Assembly (NCBI GenBank): GCA_035653295.1
Contig: DASRCB010000010.1
Coordinates: 1-48,349, forward strand
Direction of reading: 5' to 3'
Origin: DASRCB01 sp035653295
GTDB lineage: Bacteria > Acidobacteriota > Terriglobia > Bryobacterales > Bryobacteraceae
Length of the DNA: 48,349 bases
Shown here: positions 8,474 to 15,604 of the stretch, one piece after another
Numbering within the stretch: position 1 is the first letter of the stretch
Layout of the letters: every line of letters begins with the position of its first letter
Made by a program: the position numbers and the translations under genes
The notes under the pieces: model-generated
The model's database searches: none
Seen by the model: only the letters and a program-made list of their open reading frames with translations
What the model was told of the DNA's origin: nothing

Positions 8474-9716
8474 ATGCCGGGTCGATCGCGGCCTCGACTG
8501 TTTGCCGGAACTTGTCCCAGTCGCAAGGGTAACCCTGTGCCGCAGTGCTGCACCCGGGGATGAAGAGATCGGCGCGCTCGGGTGGGCCGGTGATTGCGCC
8601 GCGAAGCTGGTCGGGTGTCTGCGCCATGTAATGGACGCGGACGCTGTTCGCAGCGCCATTGCGCCAGAGCTCAAGTACGAGTGCGCCGCCCGGCGGCGTG
8701 TCGTTGGGCGGGTAACCGGCGATGATCCAGCCAAGGCCGAGCATGCCGGACATGTTCTCGATGTTCGTGTCGTGGCCGCAGATGACCAGCGCTTTGTCCT
8801 TCGGCGCGCCGAGCGCACCCTGCACGGAGCTGCCGGACACGGCCTGCTCCATGGACCACAGCAGGTGCTGCATCAGGTTCGACGCGCGCGCCCGCGCGAT
8901 GTACGGCGTGCGCCGCATCAGGTCCGCGTAGACGGTGTGCAGCGTAAGGATCTGGCGGAGGTCGGTCACGTTCATGCGACCCCAGCCGAGCTGGTCGCCG
9001 CTCATGCCCTCGGCGTATTCGAGCGCGAGATTCTCGGACAGTGTCGCAGCCGGGGTGAGCGGACCGAGCCTCTTCATCAGGTCGTATTGCGATGCGGGGT
9101 CCACGTTCGCTCCGGCCCGTCCGAGTGATTTCTTCCCAAGCACTCGCTCGAGTGTGTCGAGCTGAGTCTCGTATGCTTCCTCCAGCGCCTGCTGGTTCGG
9201 GCCGATACGGCCGAGGACGGCCGCAGCCACGACGTTGCTGTCGGGCTGGCCGGCGCCGTAATACAGCGGATCCTGGCCGTCGGCATGCGACCACTGAACC
9301 TGAGGCTTGCAGTCCGGGAGCATGCCCTCGGCCAGAGCGCGCGCGCTCTCGACGGTGCGTGGATCTTTGTCCGCCTCGAAGTGCACAAGTTTGGCATCCG
9401 CGCAGCCGTCCCCGAGCAGTTGCTCACCGCGTAAGTATTCGCCGTACCATGCGCCGAACAGCTTCATGGCGGCGCGGCCGTGCGGGGTGAGGGAGCCCGC
9501 CGGAATGTGCCAGTCGGGCCAGGGCTGGGCCGAGTATTGGTTCAGGCGCTCGGAGGTCCAGGTAGGCGATCGCACGCCGTGGCGGGTGAAGATGATGACG
9601 TAGCGGAGCTGGTCGGCGGCGCTAAGCGATACCGCGAAGGCGAGGAGAGTGAACAAAGCCAGAGGCGGGCTGAGAGCCCGCCGCAGGGCGAGGCCCTGTT
9701 CCCCACGGGCATTCAT
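8460..9716 (-). CDS. Secreted histidine acid phosphatase (AppA/phytase-like)
   Basis: The 418-residue protein carries the histidine-phosphatase signature RHGVRSP at residues 45-51, where His46 would form the phosphohistidine, and the late GHDTNI motif that supplies the HD proton donor. SLTPHGRAAMKLFGAWY near residue 75 is also typical. These enzymes hydrolyse phosphomonoesters such as sugar phosphates or phytate in the periplasm. Its start ATG 9716 overlaps the stop of the FAH-family gene (ATGA), so it is the last gene of a leftward run. About the first 18 residues are encoded by a palindromic repeat element (9664-9706), upstream of the hydrophobic signal core LALFTLLAFAVSLSAA. Substrate is not predictable. 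Confidence 0.88.
   Translation of the reverse strand: MNARGEQGLALRRALSPPLALFTLLAFAVSLSAADQLRYVIIFTRHGVRSPTWTSERLNQYSAQPWPDWHIPAGSLTPHGRAAMKLFGAWYGEYLRGEQLLGDGCADAKLVHFEADKDPRTVESARALAEGMLPDCKPQVQWSHADGQDPLYYGAGQPDSNVVAAAVLGRIGPNQQALEEAYETQLDTLERVLGKKSLGRAGANVDPASQYDLMKRLGPLTPAATLSENLALEYAEGMSGDQLGWGRMNVTDLRQILTLHTVYADLMRRTPYIARARASNLMQHLLWSMEQAVSGSSVQGALGAPKDKALVICGHDTNIENMSGMLGLGWIIAGYPPNDTPPGGALVLELWRNGAANSVRVHYMAQTPDQLRGAITGPPERADLFIPGCSTAAQGYPCDWDKFRQTVEAAIDPAFTSR
9664..9706. repeat. Palindromic repeat element, copy A
   Basis: Two hairpins follow each other: GGCGGGCT-GAG-AGCCCGCC (9664-9682) and CAGGGC-GAG-GCCCTG (9684-9698), then a TTCCCCAC tail. Both loops are GAG. The element lies inside the 5' end of the phosphatase gene. 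It matches copies B (12017) and C (14188) in layout and in much of its sequence. Confidence 0.8.
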
Positions 9717-10561
9717 TTGACGGTGGCGGCGGGGTTGGAGAGCTCGCCGATATCGGGCACATTGATGGTAACGACATCGCCGGGGGCGAGGGCGGCCTCG
9801 CGCGGGACGATGATGCCGGTGCCAGTGAGCAGCACCGAAGCGGTCGGCACCGGGTTAGCGCGCAGCAGGAACTCGATCAGCGTGTCGATCTTCCGCCGCA
9901 GCGCGCCCGTCGAGGTCTCGCCGGAGAACGTGGTCTGCTCGCCGCGGCGGACGGTGCAGGTCATGTGCAGCTTGTAAGGGTCCGCGATATCCGCGGCTGT
10001 GACGATAACCGGACCGAGGGCGCAGCAGGCGGTGTAGGACTTCGACTGCGGCAGATAGAGCGGGTTCTCGCGCTCGATGTCCCAGGCAGACACGTCGTTG
10101 CCGATGGTGTAGCCGATGACCTTGCCCCGGGCGCCGAGCACTACTGCTAATTCGGGCTCGGGCGCAGTGAACCGGGAATCGACGCGAATGCCGATGTCCT
10201 GGCCCGGGCCGACGCACATCCGGCCCGTGCCTTTGAAGAACAGCTCGGGCCGCTCGTCGCGATGGGCGTGCGCGTAGAAGCCTTCCCGCGTACCGTGCTC
10301 GGCATCGCGGAACGTGGCGCTCGATTCGTAAGTGCAGCCGGCGCCCCACACCTCCCGCGGTGTAAGCGGAATCAGCGGCTGGGGGTTTTCGAGACGGCTG
10401 GGAGCGGCGAGACGCTGGGCGAGCTCGGTCAGCGGAAGCCCCTGCTGCTCAGAGCGGCAGATCAACTCGTAGAGATTGTAGTCGGGGATGGGGCGAGCGT
10501 GCCCGTTCTCAAAGATCGCCGCTACGACGGCGTTATTCCATTTCACCTGGCCGAGTCGCAT
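9713..10561 (-). CDS. FAH-family 2-keto-3-deoxy-pentonate dehydratase (KdaD/AraD-like)
   Basis: ATG 10561 overlaps the last base of the aldehyde dehydrogenase stop (TAATG). The 282-residue product has the fumarylacetoacetate-hydrolase fold: REVWGAGCTYE near residue 70, RPELFFKGTGRMCVGPG near 105, the metal-binding PEPELAVVLG near 133, then GYTIGNDVSAWDIERENPL and YLPQSKSYTACCALGP. As remembered, these blocks match archaeal 2-keto-3-deoxy-D-arabinonate dehydratase more closely than ureidoglycolate-lyase-like or fumarylacetoacetase members. The product of that enzyme is alpha-ketoglutarate semialdehyde, the substrate expected for the coupled upstream dehydrogenase. Other FAH activities (rhamnonate-pathway hydrolase, decarboxylase) are not excluded. 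Confidence 0.78.
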   Translation of the reverse strand: MRLGQVKWNNAVVAAIFENGHARPIPDYNLYELICRSEQQGLPLTELAQRLAAPSRLENPQPLIPLTPREVWGAGCTYESSATFRDAEHGTREGFYAHAHRDERPELFFKGTGRMCVGPGQDIGIRVDSRFTAPEPELAVVLGARGKVIGYTIGNDVSAWDIERENPLYLPQSKSYTACCALGPVIVTAADIADPYKLHMTCTVRRGEQTTFSGETSTGALRRKIDTLIEFLLRANPVPTASVLLTGTGIIVPREAALAPGDVVTINVPDIGELSNPAATVK

Positions 10562-12003
10562 TAGTACCTCAGATAGACGGTCTTGTAATCGGAGTAGAAA
10601 TCGAGAGCCGCCGGTCCCTGCTCTTTCGGCCCGAAGCTGGACTCTTTTGTGCCGCCAAAAGGGAGCTGATACTCGACCCCGGCGCTGGGCAGGTTGACGG
10701 TCAGCAGGCCGGCCTGCATGCCGTGCAGGAACTCGAAAACACGGCTGACGTTCGTTGTTTGAATGGACGCGCACAGGCCGAGGCGCGTTGCGTTAGCGAG
10801 CCGCATGGCGTCCTCGAAGTCCCGCGCGCGCATCACCGCGAGCACCGGGCCGAAGATCTCCTCCTGGGCGATGGTCATGTTCTCGGTTACGCCGGCAAAG
10901 ATGGTGGGCTCGACAAAGTAGCCCTTGTCGTAGGCGCCGCCGGTAAGACGCCGGCCGCCAACGCGCGGCTCGCCAGCCTCCTTCCGGCCAATGTCGATGT
11001 ATTTGAGGTCGGTCTTCAGCTGCGATTCGTCCACCGCGGGACCGATCTCAACGCCCGGCTCCATGCCGTTCCCGACTTTCAGCCGCTTCGTGCGCTCAAT
11101 GAGAGCGTCGAGGAAACGGTCGTAGATGCTGTCTTCGATGATGGCCCGGCTGGTGGCGGTGCATTTCTGGCCGGTGGAGAAGAAGGCCGCGTTGGCGACG
11201 TTTTCAACGGCTGCGTTCATATCGGCGTCGGCGAGGACGATGGTCGGATTCTTACCGCCCATCTCGAGCTGGATGCGCAGGCGGCGCTTCGAGGCGCGCT
11301 CGTGCAGCCACTGGCCGACCGAGTTCGAGCCGGTGAAGGAGACGGCGCGGATCGGCTCGGCGTTAACCAGCGCTTCGCCGAGCTCGCCGCCCGAGCCGGC
11401 GACGAAGTTGACCACGCCTTTCGGGATGCCCGCTTTGTGGCAGGCTTCCACGATGCGCCAGGCGCTGAGCGGCGCCAGGGACGCCGGCTTGAGCACCACG
11501 GTGTTGCCGCAGATCAGCGCCGGCGCGAGCTTCCATGCCGGGATGGCGCTGGGAAAGTTCCAGGGCGTGATCAGTCCGACGACGCCGAGCGGGCGGCGGA
11601 ACGCGTACGTGTGGACGCGCTCTCGTTCGGAGGGCGACTGCACGCCATTCAGGCGCGCGCCTTCGGCGGCGAAGTACCGGAAGATGTTCACCGAGCGGCG
11701 GACTTCGCCTTTCGATTCGGGGAGCGTCTTGCCTTCCTCCCGGGTCATTTCCGCGGCGTACTGATCGAGGTTTTGCTCGATGATGTCGGCCACGCGGAAC
11801 AGCAGCGCGCCACGCGCGGGCGCAGGCATGGAGGACCATGCGGGCAGGGCCGCCGCGGCTGCTTCCGCCGCGGAGGTTATATCGGAGGCGCTGCCTTTCG
11901 TGAAGAGTCCGACCAGTTCGCCGGTGTCTGCCGGATTGCGATTCTCAAAGGTGGGACCGTTGACCCACTCGCCGTTGATGTAATTGCCGTAAGTATTGGT
12001 CAT
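10561..12003 (-). CDS. Aldehyde dehydrogenase, probably alpha-ketoglutarate-semialdehyde dehydrogenase
   Basis: The 480-residue enzyme starts at ATG 12003 (MTNTYGNYINGEWVNG). It shows the ALDH superfamily landmarks in order: VGLITPWNFPSAIPAWK, NTVVLKPA, VSFTGSNSVGQ, catalytic Glu in LEMGGKNP, catalytic Cys in STGQKCTATSR, and the late QEEIFGPVLAV. ALDHs oxidise aldehydes with NAD(P)+. The start motif, GQKCTATSR and the C-terminal AGVEYQLPFGGTKESS block resemble YcbD/GucD-type alpha-ketoglutaric semialdehyde dehydrogenases. Coupling to a KdaD-like dehydratase supports that substrate and an entry into the TCA cycle at 2-oxoglutarate. The 86-bp leader contains repeat copy B. Confidence 0.9.
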   Translation of the reverse strand: MTNTYGNYINGEWVNGPTFENRNPADTGELVGLFTKGSASDITSAAEAAAAALPAWSSMPAPARGALLFRVADIIEQNLDQYAAEMTREEGKTLPESKGEVRRSVNIFRYFAAEGARLNGVQSPSERERVHTYAFRRPLGVVGLITPWNFPSAIPAWKLAPALICGNTVVLKPASLAPLSAWRIVEACHKAGIPKGVVNFVAGSGGELGEALVNAEPIRAVSFTGSNSVGQWLHERASKRRLRIQLEMGGKNPTIVLADADMNAAVENVANAAFFSTGQKCTATSRAIIEDSIYDRFLDALIERTKRLKVGNGMEPGVEIGPAVDESQLKTDLKYIDIGRKEAGEPRVGGRRLTGGAYDKGYFVEPTIFAGVTENMTIAQEEIFGPVLAVMRARDFEDAMRLANATRLGLCASIQTTNVSRVFEFLHGMQAGLLTVNLPSAGVEYQLPFGGTKESSFGPKEQGPAALDFYSDYKTVYLRY

Positions 12004-12016
12004 GAATGTCCTTTGC

Positions 12017-12060
12017 GCGGGCTGAGAGCCCGCCGGAGGGCGAGGCCCGGCCCTCCACAA
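12017..12060. repeat. Palindromic repeat element, copy B
   Basis: GCGGGCT-GAG-AGCCCGC (12017-12033) is followed by GGAGGGC...GCCCTCC (12035-12056) and an ACAA tail. The second hairpin contains a nested GGGC-GAG-GCCC. It occupies most of the gap between lemA and the aldehyde dehydrogenase start, so it would be part of the mRNA leader of the latter. Confidence 0.75.
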
Positions 12061-12089
12061 ACCACAGATGCTGCTGTAAGAAGCACAAA

Positions 12090-12656
12090 CTAAAACGCGA
12101 CTTTGGGGGCGGTTCGCGCGCCGGGCTCGGTGGTGAAGTAGGCGTTGTCGATCTGGAAGCCGAACATACCGGCCACGATGTTTTTCGGGAAGAGCTGGAT
12201 ATCGGTGTTGTACTTTGCGACCGCCTCGTTGTATTTGCGGCGCTCGACAGCGATGCGGTTTTCGGTGCCGGCCAGCTCGTCCTGGAGGCGCTGGAAGTTT
12301 TCGTTGGACTTAAGCTGGGGATAATTCTCCACGATGACCAGCAGGCGGCTGAGTGCGCCGTCGAGTTGGTTGTTGGCCTGGATCTTCTCCTGCGGGGTGC
12401 GGGCTCCGCCCAGGGCGGCGCGGGCGTCGGCCACGGACTTGATGACCGTCTGCTCCTGTTTGGCGTAGCCCTTCACTGTTTCGACCAGATTGGGGATGAG
12501 GTCGGCGCGACGCTGGAGCACCACATCGACGTTGGCCCACTGCTGTTTGATCGCCGTCTGTTCGGTGACGATCTGGTTCTTGGCGCCCATGGCCCAGCCG
12601 AAGAATCCGAGGACGATAACAATAATGATGACGATGACCGCTAAGGCTGCTTTCAT
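12090..12656 (-). CDS. lemA: LemA family membrane protein
   Basis: ATG 12656 is preceded by AGAGAGGA at a good distance. The 188 residues have one N-terminal membrane helix (ALAVIVIIIVIVLGFFGWAMG) and the LemA helical core: QWANVDVVLQRRADLIPNLVETVKGYA near residue 38, then KIQANNQLDGALSRLLVIVENYPQLKSN, and the YN..V..YNT...FP.N.VAGMFGF end. Length and layout are standard for LemA, a small membrane protein of unclear role often found with TPM-domain proteins. Here the TPM gene is two genes upstream, separated by a nucleotidyltransferase-like gene 13 bp away. Confidence 0.92.
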   Translation of the reverse strand: MKAALAVIVIIIVIVLGFFGWAMGAKNQIVTEQTAIKQQWANVDVVLQRRADLIPNLVETVKGYAKQEQTVIKSVADARAALGGARTPQEKIQANNQLDGALSRLLVIVENYPQLKSNENFQRLQDELAGTENRIAVERRKYNEAVAKYNTDIQLFPKNIVAGMFGFQIDNAYFTTEPGARTAPKVAF

Positions 12657-12669
12657 CTGATCCTCTCTG

Positions 12670-13380
12670 TCATTTTGCCAGGCCGTCGGTGAACTGCACG
12701 AGACGGCCGACCTGTTCAAGATATCGCGCGAACAACTCGGGAGCGTCGATCCCGCGGGGGCCGAGCTTTCGCTCGCGCACTTGCAGCAGGGTATCGAAGG
12801 GCTGCGGGTCGACGCCGATGTCCGGCAGACGCGAAACCACGTCGTGCTTCGCCGCGCTCGCGGGAAGGCCGGCCAGCAGCATGGCATGGCGGGCGAGCAC
12901 GCAGAAGTTGGAGACGGAATCGAGCATGAGCCGGAGCAGGGCTTCGCGGTCGGTGAGGACGGCGGCGGCCTTCTGCCGGAGCCGGATCTGTTTGGCGCGG
13001 AGGTCGTGCTCCACCTGAGCGCGGTAGAAGGAACTATCGACGGTGAGCCCTTCGATCACATCGCTGCCCCAGAGCACCTGGCGGCGCTCGAGCATGTCGT
13101 GGAACTCGATGGCGAACACGTCGGTGGAGGTGCGCACCTCATTCTCGGTCAGGAGCAGGGGCGAGGGGTGGCCGATTTCGCGCCACCAGCGCACGACGGG
13201 TTCGGCGTCGGCGAGCTCGCGCGAGTCCAGGGCGGAGAGGACGCACATGACGTTTAGGTCGGAGAAGGTTTCGTGATGGTCGTGTTCGGAGGCGCCGGAG
13301 CCGTAGAGGATAACGGAGAGGAGGCGGTCTCCGAGCGCGGCGCGCATCTTCTCCGTCAATTCCGCCAGTCGCTTGTCCAT
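12670..13380 (-). CDS. Nucleotidyltransferase-like protein with helical C-terminus
   Basis: Residues about 20-45 read VILYGSGASEHDHHETFSDLNV, a Pol-beta-type nucleotidyltransferase loop (GS...SDxD) in which the second metal-binding Asp is Asn. An extra stretch rich in His and acidic residues lies between GS and SD. A possible third acidic strand is TDVFAIEFHDM near residue 86. The C-terminal half is helical (HDLRAKQIRLRQKAA, LLRLMLDSVSNFCVLARHAMLLAG) and resembles the HEPN-like part of such proteins. The protein is 236 residues. Activity is uncertain: it may be a weak or inactive nucleotidyltransferase. It sits between TPM (21 bp upstream) and lemA (13 bp downstream), which suggests a shared role with these membrane proteins. 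Confidence 0.72.
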   Translation of the reverse strand: MDKRLAELTEKMRAALGDRLLSVILYGSGASEHDHHETFSDLNVMCVLSALDSRELADAEPVVRWWREIGHPSPLLLTENEVRTSTDVFAIEFHDMLERRQVLWGSDVIEGLTVDSSFYRAQVEHDLRAKQIRLRQKAAAVLTDREALLRLMLDSVSNFCVLARHAMLLAGLPASAAKHDVVSRLPDIGVDPQPFDTLLQVRERKLGPRGIDAPELFARYLEQVGRLVQFTDGLAK

Positions 13381-13401
13381 GCTCGCTCGCTGACTACTCT
13401 A

Positions 13402-14229
13402 CTACCAGTCGCTGGAGGCGCCGCCTCCACCGAAGTCTCCGCCGCCGAAGCCACCGAATCCACCGCCACCGCCGCCGCTGCCGGAGCTGAAGCCGCCGAA
13501 GCCACCGCCGCCCCATCCGCCGCGCCGTGCACTCATGAGGTTCCCGAGCAGCATGCCGGTGAGGAAACCGGTGCCACCGCCGCCGCCTCCCCACCCGCCG
13601 CGCCTTCCGAAGAGCGCGAGCAGGAAGATGATGCCGACGATCAGCAGCGGCCAGGGGATGCCACCTCCGTGGGACTGCGGAGGCGGACGCTGCGGCTCGG
13701 GGCGCTCGAGGCCGAAATCGAGCGAGACGTTTTTCGCGGCGGCCATGCGGGCGGCCATCGACTCGACGCCGGAGAGGATCGCATCGCCGTAATCGCCGGC
13801 GCGAAGCTGCGGGCGCATGTCGCGCAGGATGCTGCCGACGAAGCCGTCGGGGAGGATGGGCTCGAGGCCATAGCCGACCTCGATGCGGTCCTTGTGGTCC
13901 TTCGTGGCCAGGAGCAGGAGCAGGCCTTCGTTGCTGCCCTTGTGACCGACGCCCCACTTGCGGGCGAGGGTGTTGGTGAAATCCTCGATGGGCTGGCCGT
14001 CGAGAGACTCGATGGTGACCACGGCGATTTGCACGCCGGTGGCCTGTTCGACGCGGCCGAGGTAGGTTTCGAGCGCGTCTTTGGAGCGGTCGTCGAGGAC
14101 ATGGGCGAAATCGCTGACATAGCCCTGGGGCTTCAGGGAGTTGGGGTCAAGGGCGAAGAGAGTGGTGGCGAGGAGAAATGGAACAACGCGGGCTACGAGC
14201 CCGCCGCAGGCTGGGAGCCTGCCCCACAT
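13402..14229 (-). CDS. TPM-domain (YgcG-like) membrane protein
   Basis: ATG 14229 overlaps the M16 peptidase stop (TAATG) and is preferred over TTG 14235. The 275 residues hold a signal peptide, then the TPM domain from about residue 28 (GYVSDFAHVLDDRSKDALETYL, VQIAVVTIESLDG, RKWGVGHKGSNEGLLLLLATKDHKDRIEVGYGLE, GDYGDAI). One membrane helix (PWPLLIVGIIFLLALFG) follows, and then a very glycine-rich tail of GGWGGGG and GGFGG runs ending in DW. The domain lies outside the inner membrane; some homologues have phosphatase activity or act in photosystem or membrane-protein repair. The start of the signal peptide is encoded by repeat copy C. Confidence 0.88.
   Translation of the reverse strand: MWGRLPACGGLVARVVPFLLATTLFALDPNSLKPQGYVSDFAHVLDDRSKDALETYLGRVEQATGVQIAVVTIESLDGQPIEDFTNTLARKWGVGHKGSNEGLLLLLATKDHKDRIEVGYGLEPILPDGFVGSILRDMRPQLRAGDYGDAILSGVESMAARMAAAKNVSLDFGLERPEPQRPPPQSHGGGIPWPLLIVGIIFLLALFGRRGGWGGGGGGTGFLTGMLLGNLMSARRGGWGGGGFGGFSSGSGGGGGGFGGFGGGDFGGGGASSDW
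14188..14228. repeat. Palindromic repeat element, copy C
   Basis: GCGGGCT-ACG-AGCCCGC (14188-14204) and GCAGGCT-GGG-AGCCTGC (14206-14222) are followed by CCCACA. The element ends at the TPM start codon, so it encodes the start of its signal peptide. Loops differ from copy A while the stems keep pairing, which suggests the structure is conserved. Confidence 0.8.
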
Positions 14230-15521
14230 TAGCAATCCAGATCTTCGCGGCGTATGCGGAACTCGCCCAGGTTGCCGAGCATGGCGAGGGTCACGTTGCG
14301 GGCATCGAAGAAACCGCCGGCGAGGCGCTGTACGTCTTCGGCAGAGACCCGCTCGATGCTGTCCAGCATCTCGTCCAGGCTCATGAATCGTTTGTAGTAT
14401 AGCTCCTGGCGGGCGAGGTTGCCCATGCGGCTGGAAGTTGATTCGAGGCCGAGGACAAAGGAGCCCTTGAGGTGATCCTTGGCGCGCCGCAGCTCATCGT
14501 CGGGCACGCGCTCCTGCTTCAGGCTGCGGAACTCGCGGGTGATGAGGTCGACCACCTGGCGCGCGGTCTCGACGGAGGTGCCGGCGTAGATGGCGAGGCA
14601 GCCGGTATCGGAGTACATGCTCAGCTCGGAATAGACCGCGTAAGCGAGGCCGAGTTTCTCGCGGATGTTCTGGAAAAGACGAGAGCTCATGCCGCCGCCA
14701 AGGATGGTGTTCAGCACGTAGCAGGTGAAGCGGTCGGGGTGGGACATGGGGTAGCAGGGCACGCCGAGATAGAGGTGCGTCTGCTCGAGGGAGCTCTTGT
14801 TGCGGAAGACGAGGCGCGCGTGCTCGGAGGGTTTCCGGTCCTCGGGAAGCGGGCCGGTTTCTTCGAGCGAAGCGAAGCGTTCACGGGCCTGGTCGACGAC
14901 GTCGTCGTGACGGAGGTTGCCGGCGGCGGTGATGAGGATGTTCGATGGCGTGTAGATGCGGCGGTAATACTCGCGCAGCATGTCACGGTTGAAGCGCTGG
15001 ACGGTGTCTTTGGTGCCGAGGATGGGGCGGCCGATGGGGTGGTCCTTCCAGAAGTTGCTGGAGAAGACCTCGTGGAGCAGGTACTCGGGGTTGTCCACCT
15101 CCATCTTGAGCTCTTCGAGGATGACGCCCTTTTCCTTTTCGATGTCCTCGTCGCGGAAGAGCGGATTGAGGACGAGGTCGGCGATGACGTCGAAGGCGAG
15201 AGGGAGGTGCTCATCGAGGACCTTGGTATTGAAGCTGACCATCTCCTTGGCGGTGAAGGCATCGAGTCCGCCGCCGATGGAGTCGATGGAGCGGGCGATG
15301 TCCTCGGCGGAGCGGTTGACGGTCCCTTTGAAGACCATGTGCTCGATGAAATGGGAGATGCCGTTTTCTTCCTGCGTTTCGCGGCGAGAGCCGGTACCGA
15401 TCCAGACGCCCAGGGAGACGGAGCGGACGTGGTCCATGCGCTCGGTGATGATGCGGACGCCGTTGGGGAGCGTGGTGGTTTGGATCTCGCGTGTCTTCAG
15501 CAACGCGGGGGAGATAGCCAT
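14229..15521 (-). CDS. M16 family zinc peptidase (processing-protease type)
   Basis: The inverted zinc motif HFIEH lies at residues 57-61 when counted from ATG 15521, with the third ligand in the downstream VILEELKMEVDNP block. The C-terminal M16 domain has SSRLFQNIREKLGLAYAVYSE and the R/Y pair. With 430 residues it is the single-chain bacterial form related to mitochondrial processing peptidase and B. subtilis YmxG. A -10-like TAAAAT at 15543-15538 makes ATG 15521 more likely than ATG 15539. It heads a leftward run and is divergent from rlmN. The shared stop/start with the TPM gene suggests work on the same envelope proteins. Confidence 0.9.
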   Translation of the reverse strand: MAISPALLKTREIQTTTLPNGVRIITERMDHVRSVSLGVWIGTGSRRETQEENGISHFIEHMVFKGTVNRSAEDIARSIDSIGGGLDAFTAKEMVSFNTKVLDEHLPLAFDVIADLVLNPLFRDEDIEKEKGVILEELKMEVDNPEYLLHEVFSSNFWKDHPIGRPILGTKDTVQRFNRDMLREYYRRIYTPSNILITAAGNLRHDDVVDQARERFASLEETGPLPEDRKPSEHARLVFRNKSSLEQTHLYLGVPCYPMSHPDRFTCYVLNTILGGGMSSRLFQNIREKLGLAYAVYSELSMYSDTGCLAIYAGTSVETARQVVDLITREFRSLKQERVPDDELRRAKDHLKGSFVLGLESTSSRMGNLARQELYYKRFMSLDEMLDSIERVSAEDVQRLAGGFFDARNVTLAMLGNLGEFRIRREDLDC

Positions 15522-15591
15522 AGGAGCAACTACGATCATTTTAGCCCGCCTCGTGGCCCTCGAATTGCTGAGCGTCGGCAGGGATACACGG

Positions 15592-15597
15592 TAGAAT
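15592..15597 (+). promoter_or_regulatory. -10-like TAGAAT before rlmN
   Basis: TAGAAT ends seven bases before the GTG start at 15605, so transcription would begin at or next to the start codon. The best -35 (TTGCTG, 15565-15570) is 21 bp away, which is too far for a good promoter, so confidence is low. Confidence 0.3.
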
Positions 15598-15604
15598 AGG
15601 ACAA

